From Streptosporangiaceae bacterium (GTDB lineage Bacteria > Actinomycetota > Actinomycetes > Streptosporangiales > Streptosporangiaceae), in NCBI GenBank assembly GCA_030042885.1, contig JASHYW010000443.1, positions 1-5,712 of the forward strand: a stretch of 5,712 nucleotides of DNA, read 5' to 3'. Positions within the stretch are counted from its first letter, which is position 1, and each line of letters opens with the position of its first letter. Of this stretch, positions 1 to 4,893 are shown piece by piece. Below the pieces are notes generated by a model, which was not told the DNA's origin, ran no database searches, and worked only from the letters and a program-made list of their open reading frames with translations. A program made the position numbers and the translations under genes.

Positions 1-21
1 AGGGCGATGAGCCAGGGTCAC
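1..21 (-). CDS. Possible start of the next gene, cut by the window edge
   Basis: A GTG at 21-19 overlaps the TGA stop of the monooxygenase in a GTGA arrangement, and the frame stays open for seven codons (VTLAHRP) to the edge. Such overlaps are common inside actinobacterial operons, so a translationally coupled downstream gene is possible. Seven codons carry no family information, and no clear ribosome binding site is seen within the end of the monooxygenase gene. This is only a hint. Confidence 0.22.
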
Positions 22-1814
22 GTGCGGCGGAACTGCAGGCCCGCGAAGTCGCCCGACGTGCGCCATTGGTCGATGTAGCGGAAGTACGCCGTGGCGCCCT
101 TGTGGTACCCGCCGCCCAGCGGAGACTGCCCGCTATCGAAGTGGCCCTCGTTGTTGTAGTAACCAGGCGTGCAATCGCCCAGGAACGAGGTCATGATCGG
201 GTTGGGTATGAGCTGGTCCATCCAGGCGTCCTCGGCCTGGCTGGTGACCTCGACCGTGTCCCAGCCGTGGTCGGCCATATAGGAGACGACAGCCGCGACC
301 GTCTTGGCTGAGTCGGTCAGGTTGTGCGGCACGTTGGCGATCACGTTGCCGCCTTGCCACAGCTGGACGTGAAAAGCGTTGGGAAACCCGTGCACGTGAA
401 CGCCGTGCATGCTGCGCATCCCGCCGGACCAGGCCTCCGACAGCTTCGTGCCGTCACGGCCGGTCATGTCGAACCCGTACCGCCTGGTCGCCTCCGTGCC
501 GACCTCGAAGCCAGACGCGTAGATGATGCAGTCGACGGGGTACTCGGCCCCGGCCACGACGACCCCGGCGGGGACGATCCGTTCCACTCCCTTGCCGTCG
601 GTGTCCACCAGGTGCACCGAGGGCAGGTTGTAGGCGCTGAGGTACTCGTCGTGGAAGCAGGGCCGCTTGCACAGCTGCCGGTACCAGGCCTTCAGTCGCT
701 GCGCGGTCTGCTGATCGGTCACGATCGCGTCCACCCGGGCGCGGATCTCGCTCATCTTCTCGAAGTCGGCGGTCTCGAAGTCGTCCAGCAGTTCCTGGAG
801 GCCAGCCGGGCCCGGGCGCGGTGCCATGAGACGGCCGCGGATCCGCTTGGCCAGGTCGGTCCATCCGTCGTTGACCAGATCCTCGTCAGGGAACTCGCCG
901 GCTGCCATGTTGGCGACGAAGTTCTCCAGCCAGCGCTCCTGCCAGCCGGGCGTGGCGACCGTGGCGAACCACGCGGGGTCAATCGGCCGGTTGTCGCGCA
1001 CGTCCACCGACGACGGCGTCCGCTGGAAGACGAACAAATCCCGGCACGCACCGGCCAGATGCGGGACGCACTGGACAGAGGTCGCGCCCGTCCCGATGAT
1101 GGCGACCCGCTTGTCGGCTAGGCGATCCATCGCCGCGCCGTCAGGGTCGCCGCCGGTGTAGGCGTAGTCCCAGCGGCTGGTGTGGAAAGCGTGGCCCTGG
1201 AAGGTCTCGATGCCGGGGATCCCCGGCAGCTTCGCGACGTGCAGCGGTCCCGTCCCGATGCCCACGAACTGGGCAGTGAATTCGTCTGCCCGGTTCGTCC
1301 GCACGATCCAACGGCAGCCGGAGGCGTCCCACTCCAGGTCGGTGACCTCGGTGTGGAACAGGGCGTGGTCATACAGGCTGTACTGCAGGGCGATCCGGTC
1401 GCAGTGTGCGCGGATCTCCGGCGCGTGTGCGTACCGCTCCGAAGGCACGTGCCCGGTCTCCTCCAGCAGCGGCATGTAGATCATCGCGGACGTGTCGCAC
1501 TGCGCGCCGGGGTAGCGGTTCCAGTACCAGGTGCCGCCGAAGCCGCCGCCCTTCTCCACGATCCGCACGTCCTCGATGCCGGCCTCCTTGAGCCTGGCGC
1601 CGGTCACCAGCCCGGCGAAGCCGCCACCGACGAAGGCGAACGTCACGTGGTCGCGCTTGGGGTCGCGCTCGGCCCGCGGGGTGTACGGGTCCTCCAGCAT
1701 GTGGCTGAACTGGCCCTTGAGTTCCAGGTACTGATCATTGCCATCCGGCCGGAGCCGCTTGGCCCGCTCCTCGGCATACCGGCGGCGCAGGGCAGCGCGC
1801 TCGGCTTCGCTCAT
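18..1814 (-). CDS. Type I Baeyer-Villiger flavin monooxygenase (598 aa)
   Basis: This is probably a soluble FAD- and NADPH-dependent monooxygenase that inserts one oxygen atom next to a ketone carbonyl, giving an ester or lactone. The FAD Rossmann motif GGGFAG is at residues 63-68. The motif GGTWYWNRYPGAQCD (93-107) matches the family pattern [AG]GxWxxxx[FY]P[GM]xxxD. The diagnostic fingerprint FxGxxxHxxxWD is complete at 205-216 (F205, G207, H211, W215, D216). The NADPH Rossmann motif GTGATS is at 241-246. An N-terminal extension of about 55 residues precedes the FAD fold, as in the longer, roughly 600-residue members such as the cyclopentadecanone monooxygenase group. The ATG has a GGAGGA site six bases upstream. 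The gene appears intact. The natural substrate cannot be read from the sequence; a large cyclic or aliphatic ketone or a steroid are options. A GntR-type gene lies directly upstream. Confidence 0.95.
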   Translation of the reverse strand: MSEAERAALRRRYAEERAKRLRPDGNDQYLELKGQFSHMLEDPYTPRAERDPKRDHVTFAFVGGGFAGLVTGARLKEAGIEDVRIVEKGGGFGGTWYWNRYPGAQCDTSAMIYMPLLEETGHVPSERYAHAPEIRAHCDRIALQYSLYDHALFHTEVTDLEWDASGCRWIVRTNRADEFTAQFVGIGTGPLHVAKLPGIPGIETFQGHAFHTSRWDYAYTGGDPDGAAMDRLADKRVAIIGTGATSVQCVPHLAGACRDLFVFQRTPSSVDVRDNRPIDPAWFATVATPGWQERWLENFVANMAAGEFPDEDLVNDGWTDLAKRIRGRLMAPRPGPAGLQELLDDFETADFEKMSEIRARVDAIVTDQQTAQRLKAWYRQLCKRPCFHDEYLSAYNLPSVHLVDTDGKGVERIVPAGVVVAGAEYPVDCIIYASGFEVGTEATRRYGFDMTGRDGTKLSEAWSGGMRSMHGVHVHGFPNAFHVQLWQGGNVIANVPHNLTDSAKTVAAVVSYMADHGWDTVEVTSQAEDAWMDQLIPNPIMTSFLGDCTPGYYNNEGHFDSGQSPLGGGYHKGATAYFRYIDQWRTSGDFAGLQFRRT

Positions 1815-1820
1815 GTGAGC

Positions 1821-1826
1821 TCCTCC
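1821..1826 (-). promoter_or_regulatory. Ribosome binding site of the monooxygenase
   Basis: The minus strand reads GGAGGA six bases before the ATG at 1814. It is a strong Shine-Dalgarno match and fixes this start over any internal methionine. Confidence 0.8.
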
Positions 1827-1872
1827 AACCCGGCAGGCGAGGTGCTAGCTGTGCTGCCGTCCGGGGCAGCTC

Positions 1873-1887
1873 GGCAGGTTTCCTGCC
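1873..1887. promoter_or_regulatory. 15-bp perfect palindrome, candidate operator upstream of the monooxygenase
   Basis: The plus strand reads GGCAGGTTTCCTGCC: two 6-bp arms in perfect inverted symmetry around TTT. It is centred 66 bases upstream of the monooxygenase ATG, in the 174-base gap between that gene and the GntR-type gene. A further GGCAGG half-site occurs at 1832-1837. Position and symmetry fit a dimeric repressor operator. A small hairpin in the 5' untranslated RNA is the alternative. No regulator can be assigned from sequence alone, although the neighbouring GntR-type protein is the obvious candidate. Confidence 0.4.
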
Positions 1888-1975
1888 AAAGTGGTCGTAC
1901 CTGGGACTATGGCAAGTCACTCACGGCCTCGCGCGGGTCGTCAAGTGCCGCAGGCGCCAGCGGCCGGGATCTGCG

Positions 1976-1992
1976 CTGACCTTTACGGTCAG
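1976..1992. repeat. Inverted repeat over the end of the GntR-type gene
   Basis: CTGACC at 1976-1981 and GGTCAG at 1987-1992 form a perfect 6-bp inverted repeat with a 5-base centre. The right arm covers the TGA stop of the GntR-type gene (1991-1989). It could be a short terminator stem, though no T-run follows, or a protein-binding site upstream of the monooxygenase. Confidence 0.35.
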
Positions 1993-2222
1993 GTCTGCGG
2001 CCCGGTCGAGAAATACCCCTTCCTGAGGACCTTCCGGACCAGCCCGTCCCATTGGAGCAGCCGCAGCGCCCTCGCGGCAGTGTCAGCCTTGCAGCCGAAT
2101 TCTTCCGCAAGCTCCGTTTCCGTGGGCAGCTTGGCCCCGGTCGGGTATTCGCCGTCCCTGATCCGACGTACGAGCACCGAGTGGATGTGCTCGAGGGTCG
2201 CCGGGTCCTGGTAGCCAGCCAT
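1989..2222 (-). CDS. Single-domain GntR-type winged-helix DNA-binding protein (77 aa)
   Basis: This is a small cytoplasmic transcription regulator made only of the GntR winged-helix domain. An N-terminal helix (residues 7-24) is followed by the turn and helix LPTETELAEEFG at 32-43. The recognition-helix region lies at about 45-57, the hallmark DGLV at 59-62, and a wing ending RKGYFST at 67-73. The usual GntR effector-binding C-terminal domain (FadR-, HutC- or MocR-type) is absent, because the stop comes straight after the wing; stand-alone wHTH proteins of this size are known in actinobacteria. The ATG at 2222 has no Shine-Dalgarno site, but TACACT lies seven bases upstream, which suits a leaderless mRNA. 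The frame stays open upstream into a hydrolase remnant, so the start rests on the family boundary. The same-strand monooxygenase 174 bases downstream is a plausible target. Confidence 0.82.
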   Translation of the reverse strand: MAGYQDPATLEHIHSVLVRRIRDGEYPTGAKLPTETELAEEFGCKADTAARALRLLQWDGLVRKVLRKGYFSTGPQT

Positions 2223-2381
2223 ACGGGCAGTGTAAATGGCCCGGCCGCCGGCGGCCCGCCCGTGCCCGTTGCCGCGCCGGTCGAACGTGACCACCCGGCC
2301 GTGGCGGGCGAGGTAGGGAATCTGGCCCTTCCACGCTCGCGAATGGACGATCTCCCACGTGGGGAAGAGCAGGACAGCTAG
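2223..2381 (-). pseudogene. Internal fragment of an alpha/beta hydrolase
   Basis: About 53 codons on the minus strand read as the first conserved block of an alpha/beta-hydrolase-fold protein: a beta strand (LAVLLFPTW), then HSRAWKGQIPYLARH, then the next strand RVVTFDRRGNGHG. In intact relatives this block spans the oxyanion-loop region and the strand ending in FDGRGNG, followed by the nucleophile elbow GxSxG. Here the N-terminal 20 to 30 residues are missing. So is everything after the block, including the serine nucleophile and the rest of the triad. No in-frame start codon with a ribosome site precedes it. Reading runs without a stop straight into the GntR-type gene, and the fragment begins almost at the DUF1810 stop (2390). 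I read it as debris left by deletion. A functional fusion with the DNA-binding domain seems unlikely. Confidence 0.62.
2229..2234 (-). promoter_or_regulatory. Possible -10 element for a leaderless GntR-type mRNA
   Basis: The minus strand reads TACACT, matching TAnnnT, with its end six bases before the ATG at 2222. Transcription would then begin at or next to the ATG, the usual geometry of leaderless actinobacterial genes. No convincing -35 element is visible in the GC-rich DNA upstream. Confidence 0.3.
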
Positions 2382-2389
2382 CCGCGCGG

Positions 2390-2821
2390 TCAGATACGCT
2401 GCTCGGTCGCGGAGTCGGGTATCCCGTCGAAGTACTGGTCGAGGACCTGGCGGAACACCGGCTCGCCGGGAGCGGCGTGCATGAACAGCGTGACGCAGGA
2501 GCGCAGCTTCAGCGCGTCGACCTCGCCGAAGATCTGCTCCGCCGTCCGGTCCGGCACGCGGGTGAGGATCTCGGCGCACTCGAGCAGCCGCGCGCCGAGA
2601 ACCGGATGCGCCAGGTAAGTCCTGGCCTCCGCGAGCGAGGTGATCGCGTAGGTCCGCGACGCCGGGCTGTACCCCAGGCCAGCGACCTGCGGGAAGACAA
2701 ACCACATCCAGTGGCTGGTCTTGCGGCCGCTCCGCAGCTCAGCGGTGGCGTTATCATACGTACCGCCAGCGTCCTGGGCAGCCACGAATCGCTGCAGATC
2801 ATACGGGTCGTCCGTCGTCAT
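2390..2821 (-). CDS. DUF1810 family protein (143 aa)
   Basis: This is a full-length member of the DUF1810 family (about 140 residues), small soluble proteins of unknown biochemical role that are sometimes mislabelled calpastatin. Family landmarks are all present: DLQRF at residues 8-12, the signature SHWMWFVFPQ at 36-45, AGLG at 47-50, the YAI and EARTYLAHPVLG segment at 59-76, and LKLRSCVTLF at 104-113. No signal peptide or membrane span is seen. The ATG at 2821 has no clear Shine-Dalgarno site. CAGAAT lies eight bases upstream and could serve as the -10 box of a near-leaderless mRNA, so the gene may have its own promoter. It lies 99 bases downstream of the 69-residue membrane-protein gene, with a strong inverted repeat in the gap. 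Function cannot be inferred. Confidence 0.92.
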   Translation of the reverse strand: MTTDDPYDLQRFVAAQDAGGTYDNATAELRSGRKTSHWMWFVFPQVAGLGYSPASRTYAITSLAEARTYLAHPVLGARLLECAEILTRVPDRTAEQIFGEVDALKLRSCVTLFMHAAPGEPVFRQVLDQYFDGIPDSATEQRI

Positions 2822-2859
2822 ACCAGGTTATTCTGCCGGTCCGCACGCCAGCGAGCGCC

Positions 2860-2908
2860 GCCGCCTCAGTCTCGGTCGCTGACCCGCACTGATACAGACC
2901 GAGGCGGC
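2860..2908 (-). terminator. Inverted-repeat element between the small membrane-protein gene and DUF1810
   Basis: GCCGCCTC at 2860-2867 is the exact reverse complement of GAGGCGGC at 2901-2908. In competition, CTCGGTC at 2871-2877 pairs with GACCGAG at 2897-2903, and GCCGC/GCGGC can extend that stem. The element fills the middle of the 99-base gap between two same-strand genes. There is no T-run, as is usual for actinobacterial hairpin terminators. It probably ends the 69-residue gene's transcript, but the alternative pairings would also suit an attenuator ahead of DUF1810. Confidence 0.5.
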
Positions 2909-2920
2909 AGCTGCGGGCAG

Positions 2921-3130
2921 TCAGCCAACTCCGGCCAGCTGGCCGGCGCGCTCTGGGGCGACCACGATCTGCGGTTCGACCGGTGCGGCCTGGCGGGCCT
3001 GCGCAGGAGCCTGCGCCGCGACCGGCGCGCGGCCCCGGTCCGGGTGCTTGAGGACCAGCCACATCGGGACGCCCACCCAGGCCCCGAAGAACGCCGCGGC
3101 CAGTGGCATGTTCATCCAGAACCAGCTCAT
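2921..3130 (-). CDS. Small single-span membrane protein (69 aa), unknown function
   Basis: This is a small membrane protein I cannot assign to a characterised family. Residues 3-27 form one hydrophobic, tryptophan- and phenylalanine-rich segment that should span the membrane. KHPDRGR (28-34) follows, a positively charged flank predicting a cytoplasmic C-terminus. The rest (35-69) is a low-complexity tail rich in Ala, Pro, Gln and Val. The ATG at 3130 has an excellent AGGAGGGG site six bases upstream, identical in sequence and spacing to that of the phosphatase gene 93 bases before it. The two may therefore share a transcript and similar translation levels. A longer antisense frame overlaps here but has no comparable start signal. 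Confidence 0.75.
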   Translation of the reverse strand: MSWFWMNMPLAAAFFGAWVGVPMWLVLKHPDRGRAPVAAQAPAQARQAAPVEPQIVVAPERAGQLAGVG

Positions 3131-3136
3131 CTGTAT

Positions 3137-3144
3137 CCCCTCCT
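3137..3144 (-). promoter_or_regulatory. Ribosome binding site of the 69-aa gene
   Basis: AGGAGGGG on the minus strand with a six-base spacer to the ATG at 3130. It is the main reason for accepting this short frame as a gene. Confidence 0.75.
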
Positions 3145-3223
3145 GAACGTGACACCGTGTGTGTCGCTGGACAAGAGGGTGCCTGCCCGGCCGTGATACG
3201 CGATTGAGCCTGGATTGCGCCAG

Positions 3224-3865
3224 TTAGGCCGGGATCACGGTATCGGTGTCTCCGGACAGCAGCTGCTGGGGAACCTGGCCGAAGGTGTACCGGGCCGGGG
3301 CCGACCCCGGGACGAGCGTGAAGGTCCAGACGACATCGAAACGGTCCCCTGGCCACTTCTGGGGTATGGCGGTGCCCGGGACGGTCGGCAGCGCCGAGGC
3401 GAGCGCCGGGATGTGGTCATGCTCCCAGCAGATCAGCACCACGCCGGAGTAGCTGCTTACGACGCTGGCGGCCAGATGGGGTTCCTGGCCCTCGCCGAAG
3501 GGGGAGTCGATCGCAACCCCGAGGCGGCCGCTCAGCCCCTGGATCGTCTGGTAGGTGCGGTGCGCGGATGTCTTGCCCAGGTCGCTGTAGGACGGTGACA
3601 GCAAGGCTCCGGGGATCCGCAGTCCCGCCTGCTGCGGGCCGAGTGCAGGGTCGAAGAAGACAGCGAGCGCTCCGGAACGCTGCCACCCCCGCGGCAGCAG
3701 GGAATGCTCGTCCTGGTTGCCCTGGTCGTCGACACCGAACGGCGGGGCCGGCGCGGCAGGCTTTCCGTGGCCTGCGGGCGGCGGATCGGCGGGCTTTTCA
3801 CCGTGGCGGATGACGTAAATGATCTCTGGCGGGCCGGCGGCGCCCCCTGCAGGATGCGTGCTCAT
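3224..3865 (-). CDS. Histidine phosphatase superfamily protein (213 aa)
   Basis: This is a probable soluble phosphomonoesterase of the histidine phosphatase (phosphoglycerate mutase-like) superfamily, in which a histidine is transiently phosphorylated. The catalytic RHGE is at residues 20-23 after the strand IIYVI, with H21 as predicted nucleophile. LLPRGWQRSGALA (56-68) is the usual helix after the first loop. TSAHRTYQT (99-107) supplies the second arginine, R103. VLICWEHDHI (143-152) carries the second catalytic histidine, most likely H149. WPGDRFDVVW (171-180) is conserved in this bacterial subgroup. The substrate is unknown. I chose the ATG at 3865, which has AGGAGGGG six bases upstream and leaves 19 residues before RHGE. 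The frame stays open for 83 more codons, but that extension is proline- and arginine-rich shadow sequence over the divergent EamA fragment. Confidence 0.88.
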   Translation of the reverse strand: MSTHPAGGAAGPPEIIYVIRHGEKPADPPPAGHGKPAAPAPPFGVDDQGNQDEHSLLPRGWQRSGALAVFFDPALGPQQAGLRIPGALLSPSYSDLGKTSAHRTYQTIQGLSGRLGVAIDSPFGEGQEPHLAASVVSSYSGVVLICWEHDHIPALASALPTVPGTAIPQKWPGDRFDVVWTFTLVPGSAPARYTFGQVPQQLLSGDTDTVIPA

Positions 3866-3871
3866 GAGTGT

Positions 3872-3879
3872 CCCCTCCT
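3872..3879 (-). promoter_or_regulatory. Ribosome binding site that fixes the phosphatase start
   Basis: AGGAGGGG on the minus strand, six bases before the ATG at 3865. It decides between this start and upstream in-frame codons as far as 4114. Confidence 0.8.
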
Positions 3880-3946
3880 GGCCGAAGCCACAGCGCGTGG
3901 CGTTATCGCGGCGTGGTCGGCTCGATGCCTGCCGTGTGCGGGTCCC

Positions 3947-3952
3947 CAGCAT
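3947..3952 (-). promoter_or_regulatory. Possible -10 element for the phosphatase gene
   Basis: The minus strand carries TATGCT, matching TAnnnT, about 80 bases upstream of the phosphatase ATG in a locally AT-richer stretch. No good -35 box stands 16 to 18 bases further upstream, so this is weak. Confidence 0.25.
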
Positions 3953-3971
3953 ATTCCTCACGTGTCCTGCG

Positions 3972-4289
3972 GTGGCGGCCGGGCGGATCGGCGACCTAGC
4001 GGTCGTCCTGATCGCCGGGGCCGTGCTGCGGCGCAGCCTGATGCCACGCGGCGCGGGATTCAGACTGCTGCTGGCGGTGGCCGGGGCGGGCGCGATCGAC
4101 GTCGTGGCGAACATCTGCTACGTCGCGGCCACCAGGACCGGGATGTTCGGCCTGGCCGTCGTGCTGGCCTCGCTCTGTCCCGGGGTCACCGTGCTGCTGG
4201 CCAGGGCGGTGCTCGGCGAGCGGCTACGCTGGGTCCAGCGGGCAGGCCTCGGGCTCGCCGCGCTCGGCATCATCCTCGTCGCCGCATGA
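3972..4289 (+). pseudogene. C-terminal remnant of an EamA/DMT-superfamily transporter
   Basis: About 105 codons encode the end of an EamA-domain transporter: a hydrophobic segment GDLAVVLIAGAVLRR, then LLLAVAGAGAIDVVANICYV, then GLAVVLASLCPGVTVLLAR. The family hallmark LGERL follows, with a last span GLGLAALGIILVAA at the C-terminus. Intact members have about 280 to 300 residues and ten membrane spans in two repeated halves; only about four or five spans of the second half remain. The region upstream, up to the divergent phosphatase start at 3865, has no transporter-like coding in any frame. Only weak GTG codons (3936, 3972) without a ribosome site could start it. Codon use is still clean and no internal stop is present, so the truncation may be recent. 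A functional half-transporter is possible but less likely. Confidence 0.65.
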
Positions 4290-4292
4290 CCG

Positions 4293-4305
4293 TGCCGAAT
4301 CGGCA
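4293..4305 (+). terminator. Short hairpin just after the EamA remnant
   Basis: TGCCG and CGGCA form a 5-bp stem around AAT, four bases after the TGA at 4287-4289. It is too short and lacks a T-run, so it is only a weak terminator candidate. Confidence 0.25.
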
Positions 4306-4319
4306 GCGCCACATGCGGG

Positions 4320-4325
4320 TATGCT
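4320..4325 (+). promoter_or_regulatory. Possible -10 element of the 66-aa gene
   Basis: TATGCT matches TAnnnT and lies 54 bases upstream of the ATG at 4379. The same hexamer lies upstream of the phosphatase gene. No convincing -35 box is present. A 6-bp inverted repeat (GCCAGG 4330-4335, CCTGGC 4346-4351) would fall in the resulting leader. Confidence 0.28.
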
Positions 4326-4368
4326 CCCTGCCAGGGCCATGTGTTCCTGGCTCACAGGTGGTGTCGGC

Positions 4369-4374
4369 GGAGGT
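4369..4374 (+). promoter_or_regulatory. Ribosome binding site of the 66-aa gene
   Basis: GGAGGT with a four-base spacer to the ATG at 4379. It selects this start over the long upstream open frame. Confidence 0.75.
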
Positions 4375-4378
4375 CGGG

Positions 4379-4579
4379 ATGCACATCGGATCGTTGCTGC
4401 TTGTCATCTGGTTGATCATCGGCGCCATCGCCGCCGGCCAGCGCGGCTACTACAGCGGGCCTATCAGCAGCTGTACCTCGGCGGGCACGATCGCGGTGAC
4501 GATCCTCGCCGGCCCCCTCAACTACATGGGCGTGAACCCGAAGGTCGACTGCACCGTGACCCTGCGGCCCAGCCAGTAG
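4379..4579 (+). CDS. Small two-span membrane protein (66 aa), unknown function
   Basis: This is an apparently intact small membrane protein of a type I believe is widespread but uncharacterised in actinobacteria. A hydrophobic segment covers residues 4-19, followed by AGQRGYYSG (19-27). A second, weaker hydrophobic segment covers about 36-50, followed by LNYMGVNPKVDC (47-58). C32 and C58 bracket the second segment and could pair if both face outside, which would require it to be re-entrant or not fully membrane-spanning. The ATG has GGAGGT four bases upstream. An in-frame open stretch extends far upstream without any start signal and is ignored. The EamA remnant ends 89 bases before it on the same strand. 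Function is unknown. Confidence 0.78.
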   Translation: MHIGSLLLVIWLIIGAIAAGQRGYYSGPISSCTSAGTIAVTILAGPLNYMGVNPKVDCTVTLRPSQ

Positions 4580-4597
4580 CGCGGCCCGGGTTCCCGC

Positions 4598-4676
4598 GAC
4601 GGTCACACCACCGTCCGTTCGGTCAAAAGAATTTTTCAATGATCCGAACGGTTCGTGGTTCCACCCGCAGACCACG
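4598..4676. terminator. Hairpin cluster between convergent genes, probable two-way terminator
   Basis: The plus-strand gene ends at 4579 and the minus-strand operon ends near 4703, so transcription converges here. Four inverted repeats are visible: GACGGT/ACCGTC (4598-4603 with 4610-4615), CCGTTCGG/CCGAACGG (4615-4622 with 4644-4651), CGAAC/GTTCG (4645-4649 with 4651-4655) and CGTGGT/ACCACG (4654-4659 with 4671-4676). Between the second pair lies the most AT-rich stretch of the window, with AAAA and TTTTT runs (4625-4639). That gives U-tracts to both strands, though not directly abutting a stem. An operator array or a promoter hidden in the AT-rich core is the alternative. Confidence 0.5.
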
Positions 4677-4691
4677 GGCCTGCCTGGCCTG

Positions 4692-4703
4692 GGTCAGGTG
4701 ACC
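4692..4703. repeat. Hyphenated palindrome GGTCA-GG-TGACC
   Basis: Two perfect 5-bp arms are separated by two bases. The element touches the stop codon of the frameshifted small gene (4705-4703). It uses the same TGACC/GGTCA half-sites as the repeat at 1976-1992, but in the opposite arrangement. Role unknown. Confidence 0.25.
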
Positions 4704-4875
4704 TACCCGGAGCCGATGGCGGCCAGTATGGCGAGCAGGATGGTGACGCAGGCGGCGGTGATGTGCGCGGCGACCACCAAGGCGGACCGATGCCCTACGG
4801 GCCGCGGCTCATCCCCGGGCCGGCCCAGTCGCGCATGCGTTCCAGCTTGCCGCTCAACCGCTCAAGGGAACTCAT
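4703..4875 (-). pseudogene. Small membrane-protein gene behind the ABC permease, split by a -1 frameshift
   Basis: The ATG at 4875 lies 18 bases after the permease stop. It opens a 26-codon frame (starting MSSLERLSGKLERMRDW) that ends at a TAG at 4797-4795. Moving back one base gives a second open frame from about 4798 to a TAG at 4705-4703. Its last 29 codons, from a histidine at 4792, encode a clear hydrophobic segment (AACVTILLAILAAIGSG). Both halves have almost all third positions G or C, and the second half has no ATG of its own. Joined, they would make a protein of about 57 residues with a charged amphipathic N-terminus and one C-terminal membrane span. A purine-rich AGGTG lies ten bases before the ATG. 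I favour a one-base deletion in a real small gene, or a sequencing error. Programmed frameshifting is less likely because no classic slippery heptamer is seen. Confidence 0.45.
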
Positions 4876-4893
4876 CCCGGGCCCGGCACCTGT

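Noticed and set aside
324..1121. A 265-codon plus-strand open frame inside the monooxygenase gene
   Set aside because: Long antisense open frames are expected in GC-rich DNA. The translation is low-complexity, shows no domain, and opposes a gene with full catalytic motifs.
2382..2705. Treating the whole 238-codon minus-strand frame from 2705 to 1989 as one protein
   Set aside because: Its first roughly 100 codons lie out of frame inside DUF1810 and are arginine-rich shadow. Only the hydrolase scrap and the GntR domain are meaningful.
3151..3165. GACAC-CGTGT-GTGTC inverted repeat upstream of the 69-aa gene
   Set aside because: The 5-bp arms come from a short GT/AC alternation and are too weak to call a regulatory site without comparison.
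2477..3196. A 239-codon plus-strand open frame across DUF1810 and the 69-aa gene
   Set aside because: It crosses two real minus-strand genes and their gap, is rich in Arg, Gly and Pro, and has no ribosome site or recognisable domain.
3866..4114. An 83-codon N-terminal extension of the phosphatase frame on the minus strand
   Set aside because: It is arginine-, proline- and alanine-rich shadow sequence antisense to the EamA remnant. The ATG at 3865 has a perfect ribosome site and the normal distance to RHGE.
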